Shown here one piece after another: positions 34,869-43,703 of a stretch of 64,000 bases of DNA. Below the pieces are notes generated by a model. That model was not told the origin of the DNA. It ran no database searches and saw only the letters and a program-made list of their open reading frames with translations. The DNA is from Dehalobacter alkaniphilus (GTDB taxonomy: Bacteria > Bacillota > Desulfitobacteriia > Desulfitobacteriales > Syntrophobotulaceae). Position 1 is the stretch's first letter. Every line of letters starts with the position of its first letter. Position numbers and translations under genes: made by a program. The stretch spans positions 1,550,001 to 1,614,000 of the forward strand of contig CP148031.1 in the NCBI GenBank assembly GCA_040500365.1, written 5' to 3'.

Positions 34869-36620
34869 ATGGATAAGTCCAAAGAAGACGCCTTAATAGC
34901 CAGAGACCCTGAAATTACCTGGGAAGACGAAGAAAGTCTTGCTTTGGATAATTATAATGGCGCCAAAGCGCTGCTCGACGTACTGGACCAGGAGGGGGTA
35001 GAGCTGATATTCGGGTATCCCGGCGGATCTTTGCTCGCACTGTATGATGCGCTTCTGGACAGCTCGATCCGTCATATCCTGCCAAGACATGAGCAGAGTG
35101 CTGTTCATGCTGCCGATGCCTACGCACGGGTCAGCGGCAAGGTTGGTGTCTGTCTGGCCACCTCAGGTCCGGGAGCCGCCAATATGGTCACAGGAATTGC
35201 GAATGCGTATATGGATTCCATTCCGCTTGTGATCTTAACCGGTCAGGTATCGACCCATTTGTTGGGGACGGATTCTTTTCAGGAAGTTGACATTACGGGA
35301 ATCACGATGCCGATTACGAAGCATTCCTATCTGGTCAAAGATGCCAGAGACATTCCGCGTATCGTGAAAGAAGCGTTTTACATTGCGAGTACAGGACGTC
35401 CGGGTCCGGTCCTGATCGATCTGCCGAAGAATATTATGGCAGCAGAGGTCACTGAGCCTTATCCATCCAAAGTAGCGCTGAAAAGCTATAAATTTTTTAC
35501 CAAGGGAAACCCCGGTCAGATTTCTGAAGCAGCCAGAGTACTGGCCCAAAGCAAAAAACCGGTTGTTTATGCCGGGGGAGGCGTCATAACCTCCGGAGCC
35601 GGCAAGATTCTTCAGGAAGTACTCGAAAAAACCAATCTTCCTGTGGTCACGACGCTGATGGGCATTGGCAGTGTCCCATCTAAACATCCGAATCATTTAG
35701 GGATGGTCGGAATGCATGGAACCATTACGGCAAATCTTGCCGTAGATGCGTGTGATTTACTGATTGCGATCGGTGTCCGCTTTGACGACAGGGTCACGAG
35801 CGGGCTGAAACACCGTTTTGCTACGAAGGCAAAAATCATTCATATCGATATCGACCCTGCCGAGATCGGCAAAGTCATCCGGGCACATATCCCGATTGTC
35901 GGAGATGCCAGACTTGTGCTGGAAGAGTTCCTTACCAAAATCAATCCGCCGGCTATTCAGGATTGGTGGAACGAACTCAGGAGCTGGCAAAAGGAATACC
36001 CGTTAAGCTATGAGCAGGATGGCCGCCTCAATCCGCAGACGATTTTGGAAGCGATGGGGAAAATCAGCGGGGAAGAAGTAATCGTGGTGACGGATGTCGG
36101 TCAGCACCAGATGTGGGCGGCCCAATTCTGTCCGATTAATCAAGAAAGACATTTTATTACCAGTGCGGGTCTGGGAACGATGGGTTTTGGTCTTCCGGGT
36201 GCAATTGGCGCCCAGTTTGCGAAACCGGACAGTCTGGTCTTTCTGGTTACCGGAGACGGTTCTTTACAAATGAGCATCCATGAGCTCGCCACCGCGGTCC
36301 AATATCACCTTCCCATAAAAATAGTCCTGATGAATAACGGGGTTTTAGGCATGGTTAGGCAGATGCAAAAAATGCTCTTTAACGAGCGTTTCAGCCAAAT
36401 CCAGCTGGATGCCAATCCTGATTTTGTGAAACTCGCTGACGCCTACGGGATCAAAGGGCGCAGAGTCGAGCAGACCGACCAGGTTGAAGACGCCTTGAAG
36501 GAAGCTGTTGCAACCCCCGGACCTTTTTTGTTGGATTTCACGATCTCACCGGATGAAGTTGTACTTCCTTTTGTCCCTGCCGGGCAGGGAATTACAGAGA
36601 TACTGGAGGGGAAGGAATAA
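34869..36620 (+). CDS. ilvB: Acetolactate synthase, large subunit
   Basis: 583 residues, a TPP enzyme that makes acetolactate or acetohydroxybutyrate. The catalytic glutamate region is IFGYPGGSLLALYDAL...RHEQSAVHAADAYA, and the TPP motif GDGSLQMSIHELATAV...NNGVLGMVRQMQ is near residue 465. An acidic N-terminal extension of about 28 residues precedes the usual start of the domain. Three ATG codons occur at 34861, 34865 and 34869; only the last is in frame and it is nine bases after AAGGAGG. The last base of the stop is the first of ilvN. Confidence 0.95.
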   Translation: MDKSKEDALIARDPEITWEDEESLALDNYNGAKALLDVLDQEGVELIFGYPGGSLLALYDALLDSSIRHILPRHEQSAVHAADAYARVSGKVGVCLATSGPGAANMVTGIANAYMDSIPLVILTGQVSTHLLGTDSFQEVDITGITMPITKHSYLVKDARDIPRIVKEAFYIASTGRPGPVLIDLPKNIMAAEVTEPYPSKVALKSYKFFTKGNPGQISEAARVLAQSKKPVVYAGGGVITSGAGKILQEVLEKTNLPVVTTLMGIGSVPSKHPNHLGMVGMHGTITANLAVDACDLLIAIGVRFDDRVTSGLKHRFATKAKIIHIDIDPAEIGKVIRAHIPIVGDARLVLEEFLTKINPPAIQDWWNELRSWQKEYPLSYEQDGRLNPQTILEAMGKISGEEVIVVTDVGQHQMWAAQFCPINQERHFITSAGLGTMGFGLPGAIGAQFAKPDSLVFLVTGDGSLQMSIHELATAVQYHLPIKIVLMNNGVLGMVRQMQKMLFNERFSQIQLDANPDFVKLADAYGIKGRRVEQTDQVEDALKEAVATPGPFLLDFTISPDEVVLPFVPAGQGITEILEGKE

Positions 36621-37099
36621 TGCTGCATACACTCGCTGTAATGGTTGAAAATGATCCGGGGGTCCTGGCCCGGGTATCAAGCCTGTTTTCCCGGCGGGGC
36701 TACAATATCTACAGCCTGACGGTATGTCAGACTGAAAATCCGGGCCTTTCCATGATGACGATCGTGGTCGAGGGTGACAGCCAGGTCATTGAACAGGTCA
36801 CCAAGCAGCTGCATAAACTGGTTGTCGTTCATAAGGTGACCAACCTGAGTCAGGAGTCCGTGGTGAACAGGGAGCTGGCCCTGATCCGGGTCAAGGTTAA
36901 ATCGGATACACGGCTCGAAGTACTCCAGACGGTAGACATCTTCAGGGGCAGAGTCGTTGATATGGGCAAAAATAACCTAACGATCGAGCTTACTGGAGAT
37001 GAAGATAAGATCGATGCGTTTGTCAGAACGATGCGATCTTACGGCATTCTCGAACTTGTCAGAACCGGTAAAATTGCAATTGCCCGATCCGATAATTAA
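36620..37099 (+). CDS. ilvN: Acetolactate synthase, small (regulatory) subunit
   Basis: 159 residues with an N-terminal ACT domain (MLHTLAVMVENDPGVLARVSSLFSRRGYNI) that binds valine for feedback inhibition, and a C-terminal ACT-like domain (about 80-158). The length and two-domain structure fit IlvN/IlvH. It overlaps ilvB by one base, which keeps the subunits balanced by translational coupling. Confidence 0.93.
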   Translation: MLHTLAVMVENDPGVLARVSSLFSRRGYNIYSLTVCQTENPGLSMMTIVVEGDSQVIEQVTKQLHKLVVVHKVTNLSQESVVNRELALIRVKVKSDTRLEVLQTVDIFRGRVVDMGKNNLTIELTGDEDKIDAFVRTMRSYGILELVRTGKIAIARSDN

Positions 37100-37133
37100 A
37101 ATGAAGAAATAATAAATGAGGAGAGTAAATAAC

Positions 37134-38129
37134 ATGGCTAAAATGTATTATGATCAAGATGCTGATATGGGACTGCTGAAAGGAAAAACGATTGCGGTAA
37201 TGGGTTGGGGAAGCCAGGGTCATGCCCAATCACAGAACCTTAAAGATTCCGGTTTAAACGTCATTGTGGGCTTGCGCAAAAACAGCCCAAGATGGAAAGA
37301 AGCCGAAGAAGCCGGTCTGACGGTGATGACGGTTGCTGAAGCAGCAGCCAAAGCAGACTTAATCCAAATCCTTCTGCCTGATGAGACCCAGAGCAGGATC
37401 TACCGGGAAGAAATCGAACCGTCGCTCACTGCCGGAAAAGTACTTTGCTTTTCACACGGTTTTAACATTCATTTCGGTCAGATCGTGCCGCCGGCTAATG
37501 TCGATGTGATCATGATCGCTCCGAAGAGCCCGGGACATCTCGTACGTCGAACCTACACTGAAGGTGCAGGGACACCGGGACTGATCGCCGTCTATCAGGA
37601 CGCTACCGGCAACGCCCACCAGATTGGTCTTGCTTATGCCAAAGGGATTGGCTGCACCCGTACAGGGCTGATTGAAACTACGTTTGCTGAAGAGACCGAA
37701 ACCGATTTATTCGGTGAACAGGCAGTACTTTGCGGCGGCGCTTCAGAATTGGTCCGCGCCGGTTTTGATACACTTGTAGAAGCCGGTTATCAGCCGGAAA
37801 TTGCTTACTTTGAGTGTCTGCATGAACTGAAATTAATTGTCGACCTGATGTATGAAGGTGGAATCAGCCGGATGCGCTACTCCGTTTCCGATACTGCCCA
37901 GTACGGAGACCTGATGGTCGGCAGACGGATCATTACGGAAGAAACCCGCAAAGAAATGAAGAAAGTTCTTTCTGAAATCCAGAACGGGGAGTTTGCCCGC
38001 AAATGGCTCTCCGAAAATCAGGTTGGACGTCCGGTATTCAATGCCATAACTCGCAGGGATGCCGAACACAAAATTGAAAAAGTTGGCCAGGAGCTTCGTT
38101 CCATGATGCCTTGGCTTAAGAAGAAATAA
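37134..38129 (+). CDS. ilvC: Ketol-acid reductoisomerase
   Basis: 331 residues, class I. It isomerises and reduces acetolactate with NADPH. The Rossmann loop AVMGWGSQGHAQSQNLKDSG and the metal residues in the C-terminal knotted domain (FGEQAVLCGG, ECLHELKLIVDLMYEGG) are present. GGAG lies upstream of ATG 37134, so I do not use the in-frame start at 37116. Two opposite copies of the dispersed repeat follow before leuA. Confidence 0.96.
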   Translation: MAKMYYDQDADMGLLKGKTIAVMGWGSQGHAQSQNLKDSGLNVIVGLRKNSPRWKEAEEAGLTVMTVAEAAAKADLIQILLPDETQSRIYREEIEPSLTAGKVLCFSHGFNIHFGQIVPPANVDVIMIAPKSPGHLVRRTYTEGAGTPGLIAVYQDATGNAHQIGLAYAKGIGCTRTGLIETTFAEETETDLFGEQAVLCGGASELVRAGFDTLVEAGYQPEIAYFECLHELKLIVDLMYEGGISRMRYSVSDTAQYGDLMVGRRIITEETRKEMKKVLSEIQNGEFARKWLSENQVGRPVFNAITRRDAEHKIEKVGQELRSMMPWLKKK

Positions 38130-38161
38130 GTCACCAATAAATATTTTGTTTTTTTGAGCGG

Positions 38162-38266
38162 GTCTGGGGCTCACAATACCGCTTTTCGGCTGTTGTGCCC
38201 TCCATGGCACAAACAGCCGCGCTCCGCATCCGTGCTCCGCTTATCGCGAAACTGTGAGCCCCAGAC
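38162..38266 (-). repeat. Dispersed palindromic repeat, copy R5 (reverse orientation)
   Basis: The outer arms GTCTGGGGCTCACA (38162-38175) and TGTGAGCCCCAGAC (38253-38266) are perfect over 14 bp. On the minus strand the core reads AGCGGAGCACGGATGCGG, a GTGCC-ATGGA-GGGCAC hairpin, then GCCGAAAAGCGG, matching R4 closely. TTTTTTT at 38150-38156 precedes it. Confidence 0.8.
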
Positions 38267-38373
38267 TGATCTTAAGTAAGATACAGTAGTTATTTATATC
38301 TAGAATGTTATACTTGCATGTTGATTTCAAAGTGTATTTCTTAGAATAATTTAACGTATATCTTCAGAGATCA

Positions 38374-38477
38374 GTCTCCGTAATATATAGCCAGCGTAAG
38401 CGGAGCAAGGAGTGCGCAGCGCGGCTTTTTGAGCCAGGAGGGCTCAATTGCCGTAAGCGGCTATATATTACGGAGAC
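38374..38477 (+). repeat. Dispersed palindromic repeat, copy R6
   Basis: The outer arms GTCTCCGTAATATATAGCC (38374-38392) and GGCTATATATTACGGAGAC (38459-38477) are a perfect 19-bp inverted repeat. The core has AGCGTAAGCGGAGCAAGGA, a GAGCC-AGGA-GGGCTC hairpin and GCCGTAAGCGG. It lies in the 405-base ilvC-leuA gap, which holds no gene. Confidence 0.85.
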
Positions 38478-38534
38478 CTACCCGGAAAAAATCTTTATGT
38501 ATAAAATTGATTCGAAGCGCAGGGGGTGGATAAG

Positions 38535-40070
38535 GTGAGACGGATTGAATTTTTTGATACGACACTGCGGGACGGGGAACAGTCTCCCGGCGTTGCGCTG
38601 AATATGGAGGAGAAGCTGCAGATTGCACGTCAGCTGGAAAAGCTGGGCGTGGATATCATTGAAGCAGGTTTTCCAATCACTTCTCCGGGCGATTTTGAGG
38701 CCGTATCTTTGATCGCCGAAAAGGTTAGAAATACGACCATTGCTGCGCTTGCCAGGGCAGAAGCCAAGGATATTGAAAGAGCCTGGGAGGCAATTCATAT
38801 TGCAGAAAGCCCACGAATCCATACGTTTATTGCGACATCTCCGATTCATATGCAGTACAAACTCAGAAAAACACCAGATGAGGTGTTGGAACGCGCTGTC
38901 TATGGGGTCAAACTGGCAAAATCCAAAGTTAGTGATGTAGAATTCAGTGCTGAAGATGCTTCGCGCAGCGACATAGATTTTTTGGCCAAAGTATTCTCAC
39001 TGGTCATTAAGGCTGGAGCTACTGTGATCAACATCCCGGATACCGTCGGGTATGCGATGCCCGCAGAATTCGCTCAGTTTGTCAAAGCGATCATGGACAA
39101 AACCGATGGCATTGAAAAAGTCAAAGTAAGCGTCCACTGCCATAATGATCTCGGACTGGCCGTCGCGAATTCCCTGGCCGCGGTTAAGGCAGGCATTCAT
39201 CAGATTGAATGTGCGGTCAACGGCCTCGGAGAACGGGCCGGGAATGCTGCGCTGGAAGAATTGGCCATGGCGCTGCATACCCAGAAAGACCTTTATGAGG
39301 CCGAGACAGGTATCATCACTCGGGAGATTTCCCGGACCAGCAGTCTGGTCAGCAGACTGTCCGGTATGAGGGTCCAGCCAAATAAAGCGATCGTAGGTAA
39401 GAACGCTTTTGCGCACGAATCAGGCATTCATCAGGACGGGGTTCTCAAAGAACGCAGTACGTATGAAATTATGTCCCCGGATGCCATCGGACTGGACATG
39501 AATACGATTGTCCTCGGCAAACATTCCGGGAGGCATGCGGTCAAACAGTCTCTGGACGACCTGAGCATAGAAGTCAGTGAGGAACGCTTTGAGAAGCTTT
39601 TTGAAGACTTCAAAACCCTTGCTGAAAAGAAAAAGATTATCACGGAAGCTGATCTTTATGCGCTTGCTGAAACGCAGGAGGCAGAGGAAACGCTGGCCTT
39701 AAATTACTGGCAGATTCTAAGCGGCAATAACTTGAAGCCTACGGCAACGATCGGCTTAGAGCTGAAAGATGGGAAAGAGCATCATGGTGAGCTGGTGAAA
39801 GCTGCTTATGGCGACGGTCCTGTAGCGGCTGCCTATAAGGCGATCGATAAGATCGTCGGGATTGAAGGAAAACTGCAGAATTTCTCGTTACAGGCGATTG
39901 ACGTCGGTGAAGATTCTCAGGGTGAAGTGACCGTAACGGTTTCATTCGGTGATCACACTGTTGCCGGCCGGGGTGTCAGTCCGGATATTATTGAGGCCAG
40001 CGTCAAAGCGTATGTCCAGGCTGTCAACAGGGCACTCAGCAAAGGCTGGATCAGCCTGAAGCAAAGATAA
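38535..40070 (+). CDS. leuA: 2-isopropylmalate synthase
   Basis: 511 residues. It condenses acetyl-CoA with 2-oxoisovalerate, the committed step to leucine. The TIM barrel starts RRIEFFDTTLRDGEQSPG, metal histidines are in VHCHNDLGLAVANS, and the flexible subdomain contains AFAHESGIHQDGVLK. The C-terminal regulatory domain (about 385-511) binds leucine. GTG 38535 follows AGGGGGT; the GTG at 38526 lies inside that site. Confidence 0.94.
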   Translation: MRRIEFFDTTLRDGEQSPGVALNMEEKLQIARQLEKLGVDIIEAGFPITSPGDFEAVSLIAEKVRNTTIAALARAEAKDIERAWEAIHIAESPRIHTFIATSPIHMQYKLRKTPDEVLERAVYGVKLAKSKVSDVEFSAEDASRSDIDFLAKVFSLVIKAGATVINIPDTVGYAMPAEFAQFVKAIMDKTDGIEKVKVSVHCHNDLGLAVANSLAAVKAGIHQIECAVNGLGERAGNAALEELAMALHTQKDLYEAETGIITREISRTSSLVSRLSGMRVQPNKAIVGKNAFAHESGIHQDGVLKERSTYEIMSPDAIGLDMNTIVLGKHSGRHAVKQSLDDLSIEVSEERFEKLFEDFKTLAEKKKIITEADLYALAETQEAEETLALNYWQILSGNNLKPTATIGLELKDGKEHHGELVKAAYGDGPVAAAYKAIDKIVGIEGKLQNFSLQAIDVGEDSQGEVTVTVSFGDHTVAGRGVSPDIIEASVKAYVQAVNRALSKGWISLKQR

Positions 40071-40204
40071 CAGCAGAAGACAAAACAGGCCGCGATGATG
40101 CATGATTGAGGATACTTATCATCTCATCTCGCACGTACTGAATGTTCACGCAGATGAGATAATATCATATGAACAGGAGCATAGGCAAAAGGAGGGTATT
40201 GCCC

Positions 40205-41479
40205 ATGGGTATGACGATAAGCGAAAAAATTCTGGCAGCCCATGCCGGAGTAGATAAAGTTGTTCCCGGAGAAATCATCAATGCCAAATTGGATATAGTC
40301 TTATCCAATGACGTTACGGCTCCGGTGGCGATCAAGGAGTTTGAAAAGTTAGGAATTGAAAAGGTATTTGACAAGGAAAAAGTAGCGTTGGTACCCGACC
40401 ATTTCACCCCGAACAAGGATATTGCCTCCGCGGAACAATGCAAAACTGTCAGGGAATTTGCTCGGAAACATGAGATTAAACATTACTGGGATACCGGAAG
40501 AGTCGGCATCGAGCACTGTCTGCTCCCGGAACAGGGCGTGGTTCTACCCGGTGACCTGATTATCGGCGCCGACTCCCACACCTGCACGTATGGCGCACTC
40601 GGCGCTTTTGCGACCGGCGTCGGCAGTACCGATTGCGCAGCAGGGATGGCCACAGGTGAGGCTTGGTTCAGAGTCCCCGAAACTTTAAAATTTGTTTTTC
40701 ACGGTACTAAGTTTCAGCCCTATGTCGGCGGCAAGGATTTGATTCTGTATATCATCGGCAAAATCGGCGTTGACGGTGCCCGCTATAAAGCGATGGAATT
40801 TGCCGGAAACGGCATCAAAGCACTCTCTATGGACAACAGGCTGACGATGTGCAATATGGCAATCGAGGCCGGCGGCAAGGCCGGGATCATTGAACCGGAC
40901 GAGATTACGCTCGAGTACGTCAAAGCAAGAGCAAAAAGAGATTATAAAGTCTATCATAGCGACCCGGATGCCGTATACGAGAAAGTCTACGAATTTAACA
41001 CAGAAGATATTCCGCTGCAAATCGCTTTCCCGCATCTCCCGGAAAACACAAAATCCGTGGATGAAGCAAAGGGTTTGAAAATAGACCAGGTTGTGATCGG
41101 CTCGTGCACGAACGGTCGCCTTGAGGATCTCGAAATTACAGCCAGAATCATGAAAGGGAAGAAGATCCATCCGAATATCCGCTGCCTGATTTTCCCGGGC
41201 ACCCAGGATATCCTGCTTGAAGCGATGAGCCGCGGCTGGATTCAGACCATGATCGAAGCCGGAGCAGCAGTCAGTACGCCGACCTGCGGGCCATGTCTGG
41301 GCGGCCATATGGGGATTCTGGCCAAAGGTGAGCGGGCACTGTCCACCACAAACAGGAACTTTGTAGGCCGGATGGGTCATCCCGAAAGCGAAGTATACCT
41401 GTGCAATCCGGCAGTCGCTGCGGCTTCAGCCATATGCGGACAAATCGTTCATCCGAGGGAGGTCGTTGATAATGGGTAA
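40205..41479 (+). CDS. leuC: 3-isopropylmalate dehydratase, large subunit
   Basis: 424 residues, aconitase superfamily of the short LeuC2/HacA type. It carries ADSHTCTYGALGAFATG, VIGSCTNGRLEDL and CGPCLGGHMG with three cluster cysteines. AGGAGG lies upstream of ATG 40205; earlier in-frame codons lack a site. The stop overlaps leuD by eight bases. Confidence 0.94.
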   Translation: MGMTISEKILAAHAGVDKVVPGEIINAKLDIVLSNDVTAPVAIKEFEKLGIEKVFDKEKVALVPDHFTPNKDIASAEQCKTVREFARKHEIKHYWDTGRVGIEHCLLPEQGVVLPGDLIIGADSHTCTYGALGAFATGVGSTDCAAGMATGEAWFRVPETLKFVFHGTKFQPYVGGKDLILYIIGKIGVDGARYKAMEFAGNGIKALSMDNRLTMCNMAIEAGGKAGIIEPDEITLEYVKARAKRDYKVYHSDPDAVYEKVYEFNTEDIPLQIAFPHLPENTKSVDEAKGLKIDQVVIGSCTNGRLEDLEITARIMKGKKIHPNIRCLIFPGTQDILLEAMSRGWIQTMIEAGAAVSTPTCGPCLGGHMGILAKGERALSTTNRNFVGRMGHPESEVYLCNPAVAAASAICGQIVHPREVVDNG

Positions 41480-41960
41480 AGCTTGGAAATTCGGCAATGA
41501 TATTGATACGGATGTCATCATCCCGGCCCGCTATCTGAACCGCTTTGAACCGGAACATCTCGCCGCCCACTGTATGGAAGATGCGGATGCTTCTTTTGCG
41601 GCCAACGTGAAGCCAGGGGATATTATGCTTGGCGGCAAAAACTTTGGCTGCGGATCTTCCAGGGAACATGCTCCGCTGGCGATTAAAGCTGCCGGTGTCA
41701 AAGCCATCATCGCAGAATCCTATGCGCGGATATTTTACCGGAATGCGCTGAACATCGGGATGCCGATTCTGGAGTGTCCGGAAGCTGTCAAAGGCATTGA
41801 GTCCGGTGACGAGATTGAGGTCGATCTTCAGAACAGCACGATTCGAAACGTCAGCAAGGGAACAAGTTTTCAGGCAACTCCCTTTCCGCCATTTATGCAG
41901 GAACTGATCAAAGCCGGTGGGCTGGTTCCGTACGTAAAGGAGAAAAGAAAGAATGCCTAA
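41472..41960 (+). CDS. leuD: 3-isopropylmalate dehydratase, small subunit
   Basis: 162 residues, the swivel domain partner of LeuC. FGNDIDTDVIIPARYL opens it and GGKNFGCGSSREHAPLAIKAAG is the substrate-recognition loop. GGGAGG precedes ATG 41472. It overlaps both leuC and leuB by eight bases. Confidence 0.94.
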   Translation: MGKAWKFGNDIDTDVIIPARYLNRFEPEHLAAHCMEDADASFAANVKPGDIMLGGKNFGCGSSREHAPLAIKAAGVKAIIAESYARIFYRNALNIGMPILECPEAVKGIESGDEIEVDLQNSTIRNVSKGTSFQATPFPPFMQELIKAGGLVPYVKEKRKNA

Positions 41961-43011
41961 AATTGCCGTATTACCCGGTGACGGGATTGGAAGAGAGATC
42001 ATCCCTGAAGCACTGAAAGTGCTTCAGGCAGTATTAAAAGACTGCCCGGTCAAGTTCGAATTCGACAGTTATCTGATCGGCGGAGCCGCAATCGATGAAG
42101 TCGGCAAAGCGCTGCCCGCCGAAACACTGGATGCCTGCAAGAAGGCCGACGCGGTGCTTTTAGGCGCGATCGGCGGACCAAAATGGGATACACTGCCGGC
42201 TAAGGAAAGGCCTGAACTCGGCGCGCTTTTGCCGATCAGAAAAGAACTCGGTCTCTTCGCAAATATCCGTCCAGTCAAAATGATTCCTTCGCTCATTTCA
42301 GCTTCCACCTTAAGGGAAGAAGTTGTCAGGAATGTGGATATGGTTGTGATCCGTGAGCTGACCGGTGGGATCTACTTCGGCGAAAAGGGAAGAAACGAAA
42401 ACCCAAAGGCCGCATATGATGTTCTGCTTTATAATGAAGAAGAAGTCCGACGGATCATTGAGCTTGGTTTTGAAACTGCCAGAGGCAGACGGAAAAAGCT
42501 TTGTTCGGTCGATAAGGCCAATGTGCTCGAGTCTTCTCGTTTCTGGCGGGAGATTGCTGAAGAAGTGGCCAAGGAATATCCGGATGTCGAACTGACGCAT
42601 ATGTATGTTGATAATGCTGCGATGCAGCTCGTGCGTTATCCGGAACAGTTCGATGTCATCGTGACGGAGAACATGTTCGGAGATATCCTGACCGACCTGG
42701 CTTCGATGCTCGGCGGCTCGATTGGGATGCTTGCTTCAGCCAGCCTGAGTGGCAAAAAAGGACTGTATGAGCCAGCTCACGGTTCCGCGCCGGACATTGC
42801 CGGCCAGAATAAGGCAAATCCGCTGGCGACCATCCTTTCGGCTGCGATGATGCTGTGCTATACGTTTGACCTGAACGATGAAGCCGGCAGAATTGAAAAT
42901 GCTGTGGCCAAAGTGCTGGATCAGGGTTACCGGACGGCTGACCTGGCCAAACCCGGCGATAAAGTGCTTGGGACCAAAGAAATGGGAGACGCAGTGGTGG
43001 CTGCGCTGTAA
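41953..43011 (+). CDS. leuB: 3-isopropylmalate dehydrogenase
   Basis: 352 residues. It oxidises and decarboxylates 3-isopropylmalate with NAD. LPGDGIGREI is at the N terminus, the substrate and metal site lies in TENMFGDILTDLASML and the NAD-binding loop is EPAHGSAPDIAGQNKANP. It is the last gene of the branched-chain operon and is followed by a strong terminator. Confidence 0.96.
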   Translation: MPKIAVLPGDGIGREIIPEALKVLQAVLKDCPVKFEFDSYLIGGAAIDEVGKALPAETLDACKKADAVLLGAIGGPKWDTLPAKERPELGALLPIRKELGLFANIRPVKMIPSLISASTLREEVVRNVDMVVIRELTGGIYFGEKGRNENPKAAYDVLLYNEEEVRRIIELGFETARGRRKKLCSVDKANVLESSRFWREIAEEVAKEYPDVELTHMYVDNAAMQLVRYPEQFDVIVTENMFGDILTDLASMLGGSIGMLASASLSGKKGLYEPAHGSAPDIAGQNKANPLATILSAAMMLCYTFDLNDEAGRIENAVAKVLDQGYRTADLAKPGDKVLGTKEMGDAVVAAL

Positions 43012-43031
43012 GGCTTAACGATGATTAAGAA

Positions 43032-43080
43032 TAAGACCGCTATGATTGTTGAAATCATTGCGGTCTTTGATTTTCTTTTG
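43032..43080 (+). terminator. Terminator of the ilv-leu operon
   Basis: AAGACCGCTATGAT pairs with ATCATTGCGGTCTT and is followed by TGATTTTCTTTTG. A similar hairpin ends the QueG-like gene at 44.8 kb. Confidence 0.85.
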
Positions 43081-43147
43081 TGTCATCCGTGACAAAAGGC
43101 CGTGTAATTTGAAAATTTCAAAGCAAATAAGGTTCTTTAATGTAATG

Positions 43148-43195
43148 TTGACAACATAATCATTTTATAGTAGCATGCATATAGTGTATATACAC
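43148..43195 (+). promoter_or_regulatory. Promoter and operator of the marR-like gene
   Basis: TTGACA (43148-43153), a 17-base spacer and TAGCAT (43171-43176). The perfect 12-bp palindrome GTGTATATACAC (43184-43195) lies where RNA polymerase would start. The same palindrome recurs before the next gene. Confidence 0.65.
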
Positions 43196-43216
43196 TACAT
43201 AGAGGTGACTTACTAT

Positions 43217-43648
43217 ATGAAGAACAATGAAAAGAAGCCGTCAATCTGTAATTGTCTGAATTTACGTAGGGCTGCTTCGGCAATTACAAAAATATATGAT
43301 GAAAAGCTGGGCCCAAGCGGATTGACAGTCAGCCAGTATTCAATTTTGAAGCATCTAAAGTTTTTTGGTCCCATCAGTGTCAGTGACCTGGCTATAAAAA
43401 TCAGGTTGGACAGGACGACTTTAGTCCGTAGCTTTAAACCTCTGGAAGCTGCATCCTTAATTATTGATGTTTCTCAAAAAGGCACCCGAAACCGTCAGCT
43501 TCAATTAACCCAAAAAGGGATTGAGAAATACATTGAGGCGAAATACCTGTGGAACGATGCGCAGAATTTCATTGAACAGGAACTTGGAAAAGAAAATATT
43601 GAAAAATTAACATCTCTCCTTTCCGTGATTGAGAGGTTGGGATCTTAA
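43217..43648 (+). CDS. MarR-family transcriptional regulator
   Basis: 143 residues with a central winged helix (about 45-105: LTVSQYSILKHLKFFGPISVSDLAIKI, then RTTLVRSFKPLEAASLI). N- and C-terminal helices should form the dimer. CNCLNLRRA near the N terminus carries two cysteines that could sense redox state. AGAGGTG precedes ATG 43217; the upstream part of the frame overlaps the operator and is unlikely to be translated. It lies 55 bases before a 4Fe-4S protein gene, with the same operator in front of both, so it probably represses itself and that gene. Confidence 0.85.
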   Translation: MKNNEKKPSICNCLNLRRAASAITKIYDEKLGPSGLTVSQYSILKHLKFFGPISVSDLAIKIRLDRTTLVRSFKPLEAASLIIDVSQKGTRNRQLQLTQKGIEKYIEAKYLWNDAQNFIEQELGKENIEKLTSLLSVIERLGS

Positions 43649-43660
43649 TTTGCCTTATTC

Positions 43661-43672
43661 GTGTATATACAC
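43661..43672 (+). promoter_or_regulatory. Second copy of the MarR operator palindrome
   Basis: GTGTATATACAC, identical to 43184-43195, placed 31 bases before the start of the QueG-like gene. Confidence 0.65.
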
Positions 43673-43703
43673 ATAAACTATGTTATATAAGGAGAGCAAA
43701 ATC

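Noticed and set aside
3289..38477. Dispersed repeats as MITEs of a known IS
   Set aside because: Outer arms differ between copies and no consistent target duplication is seen, whereas MITEs keep constant terminal repeats. The only IS in the window has unrelated ends.
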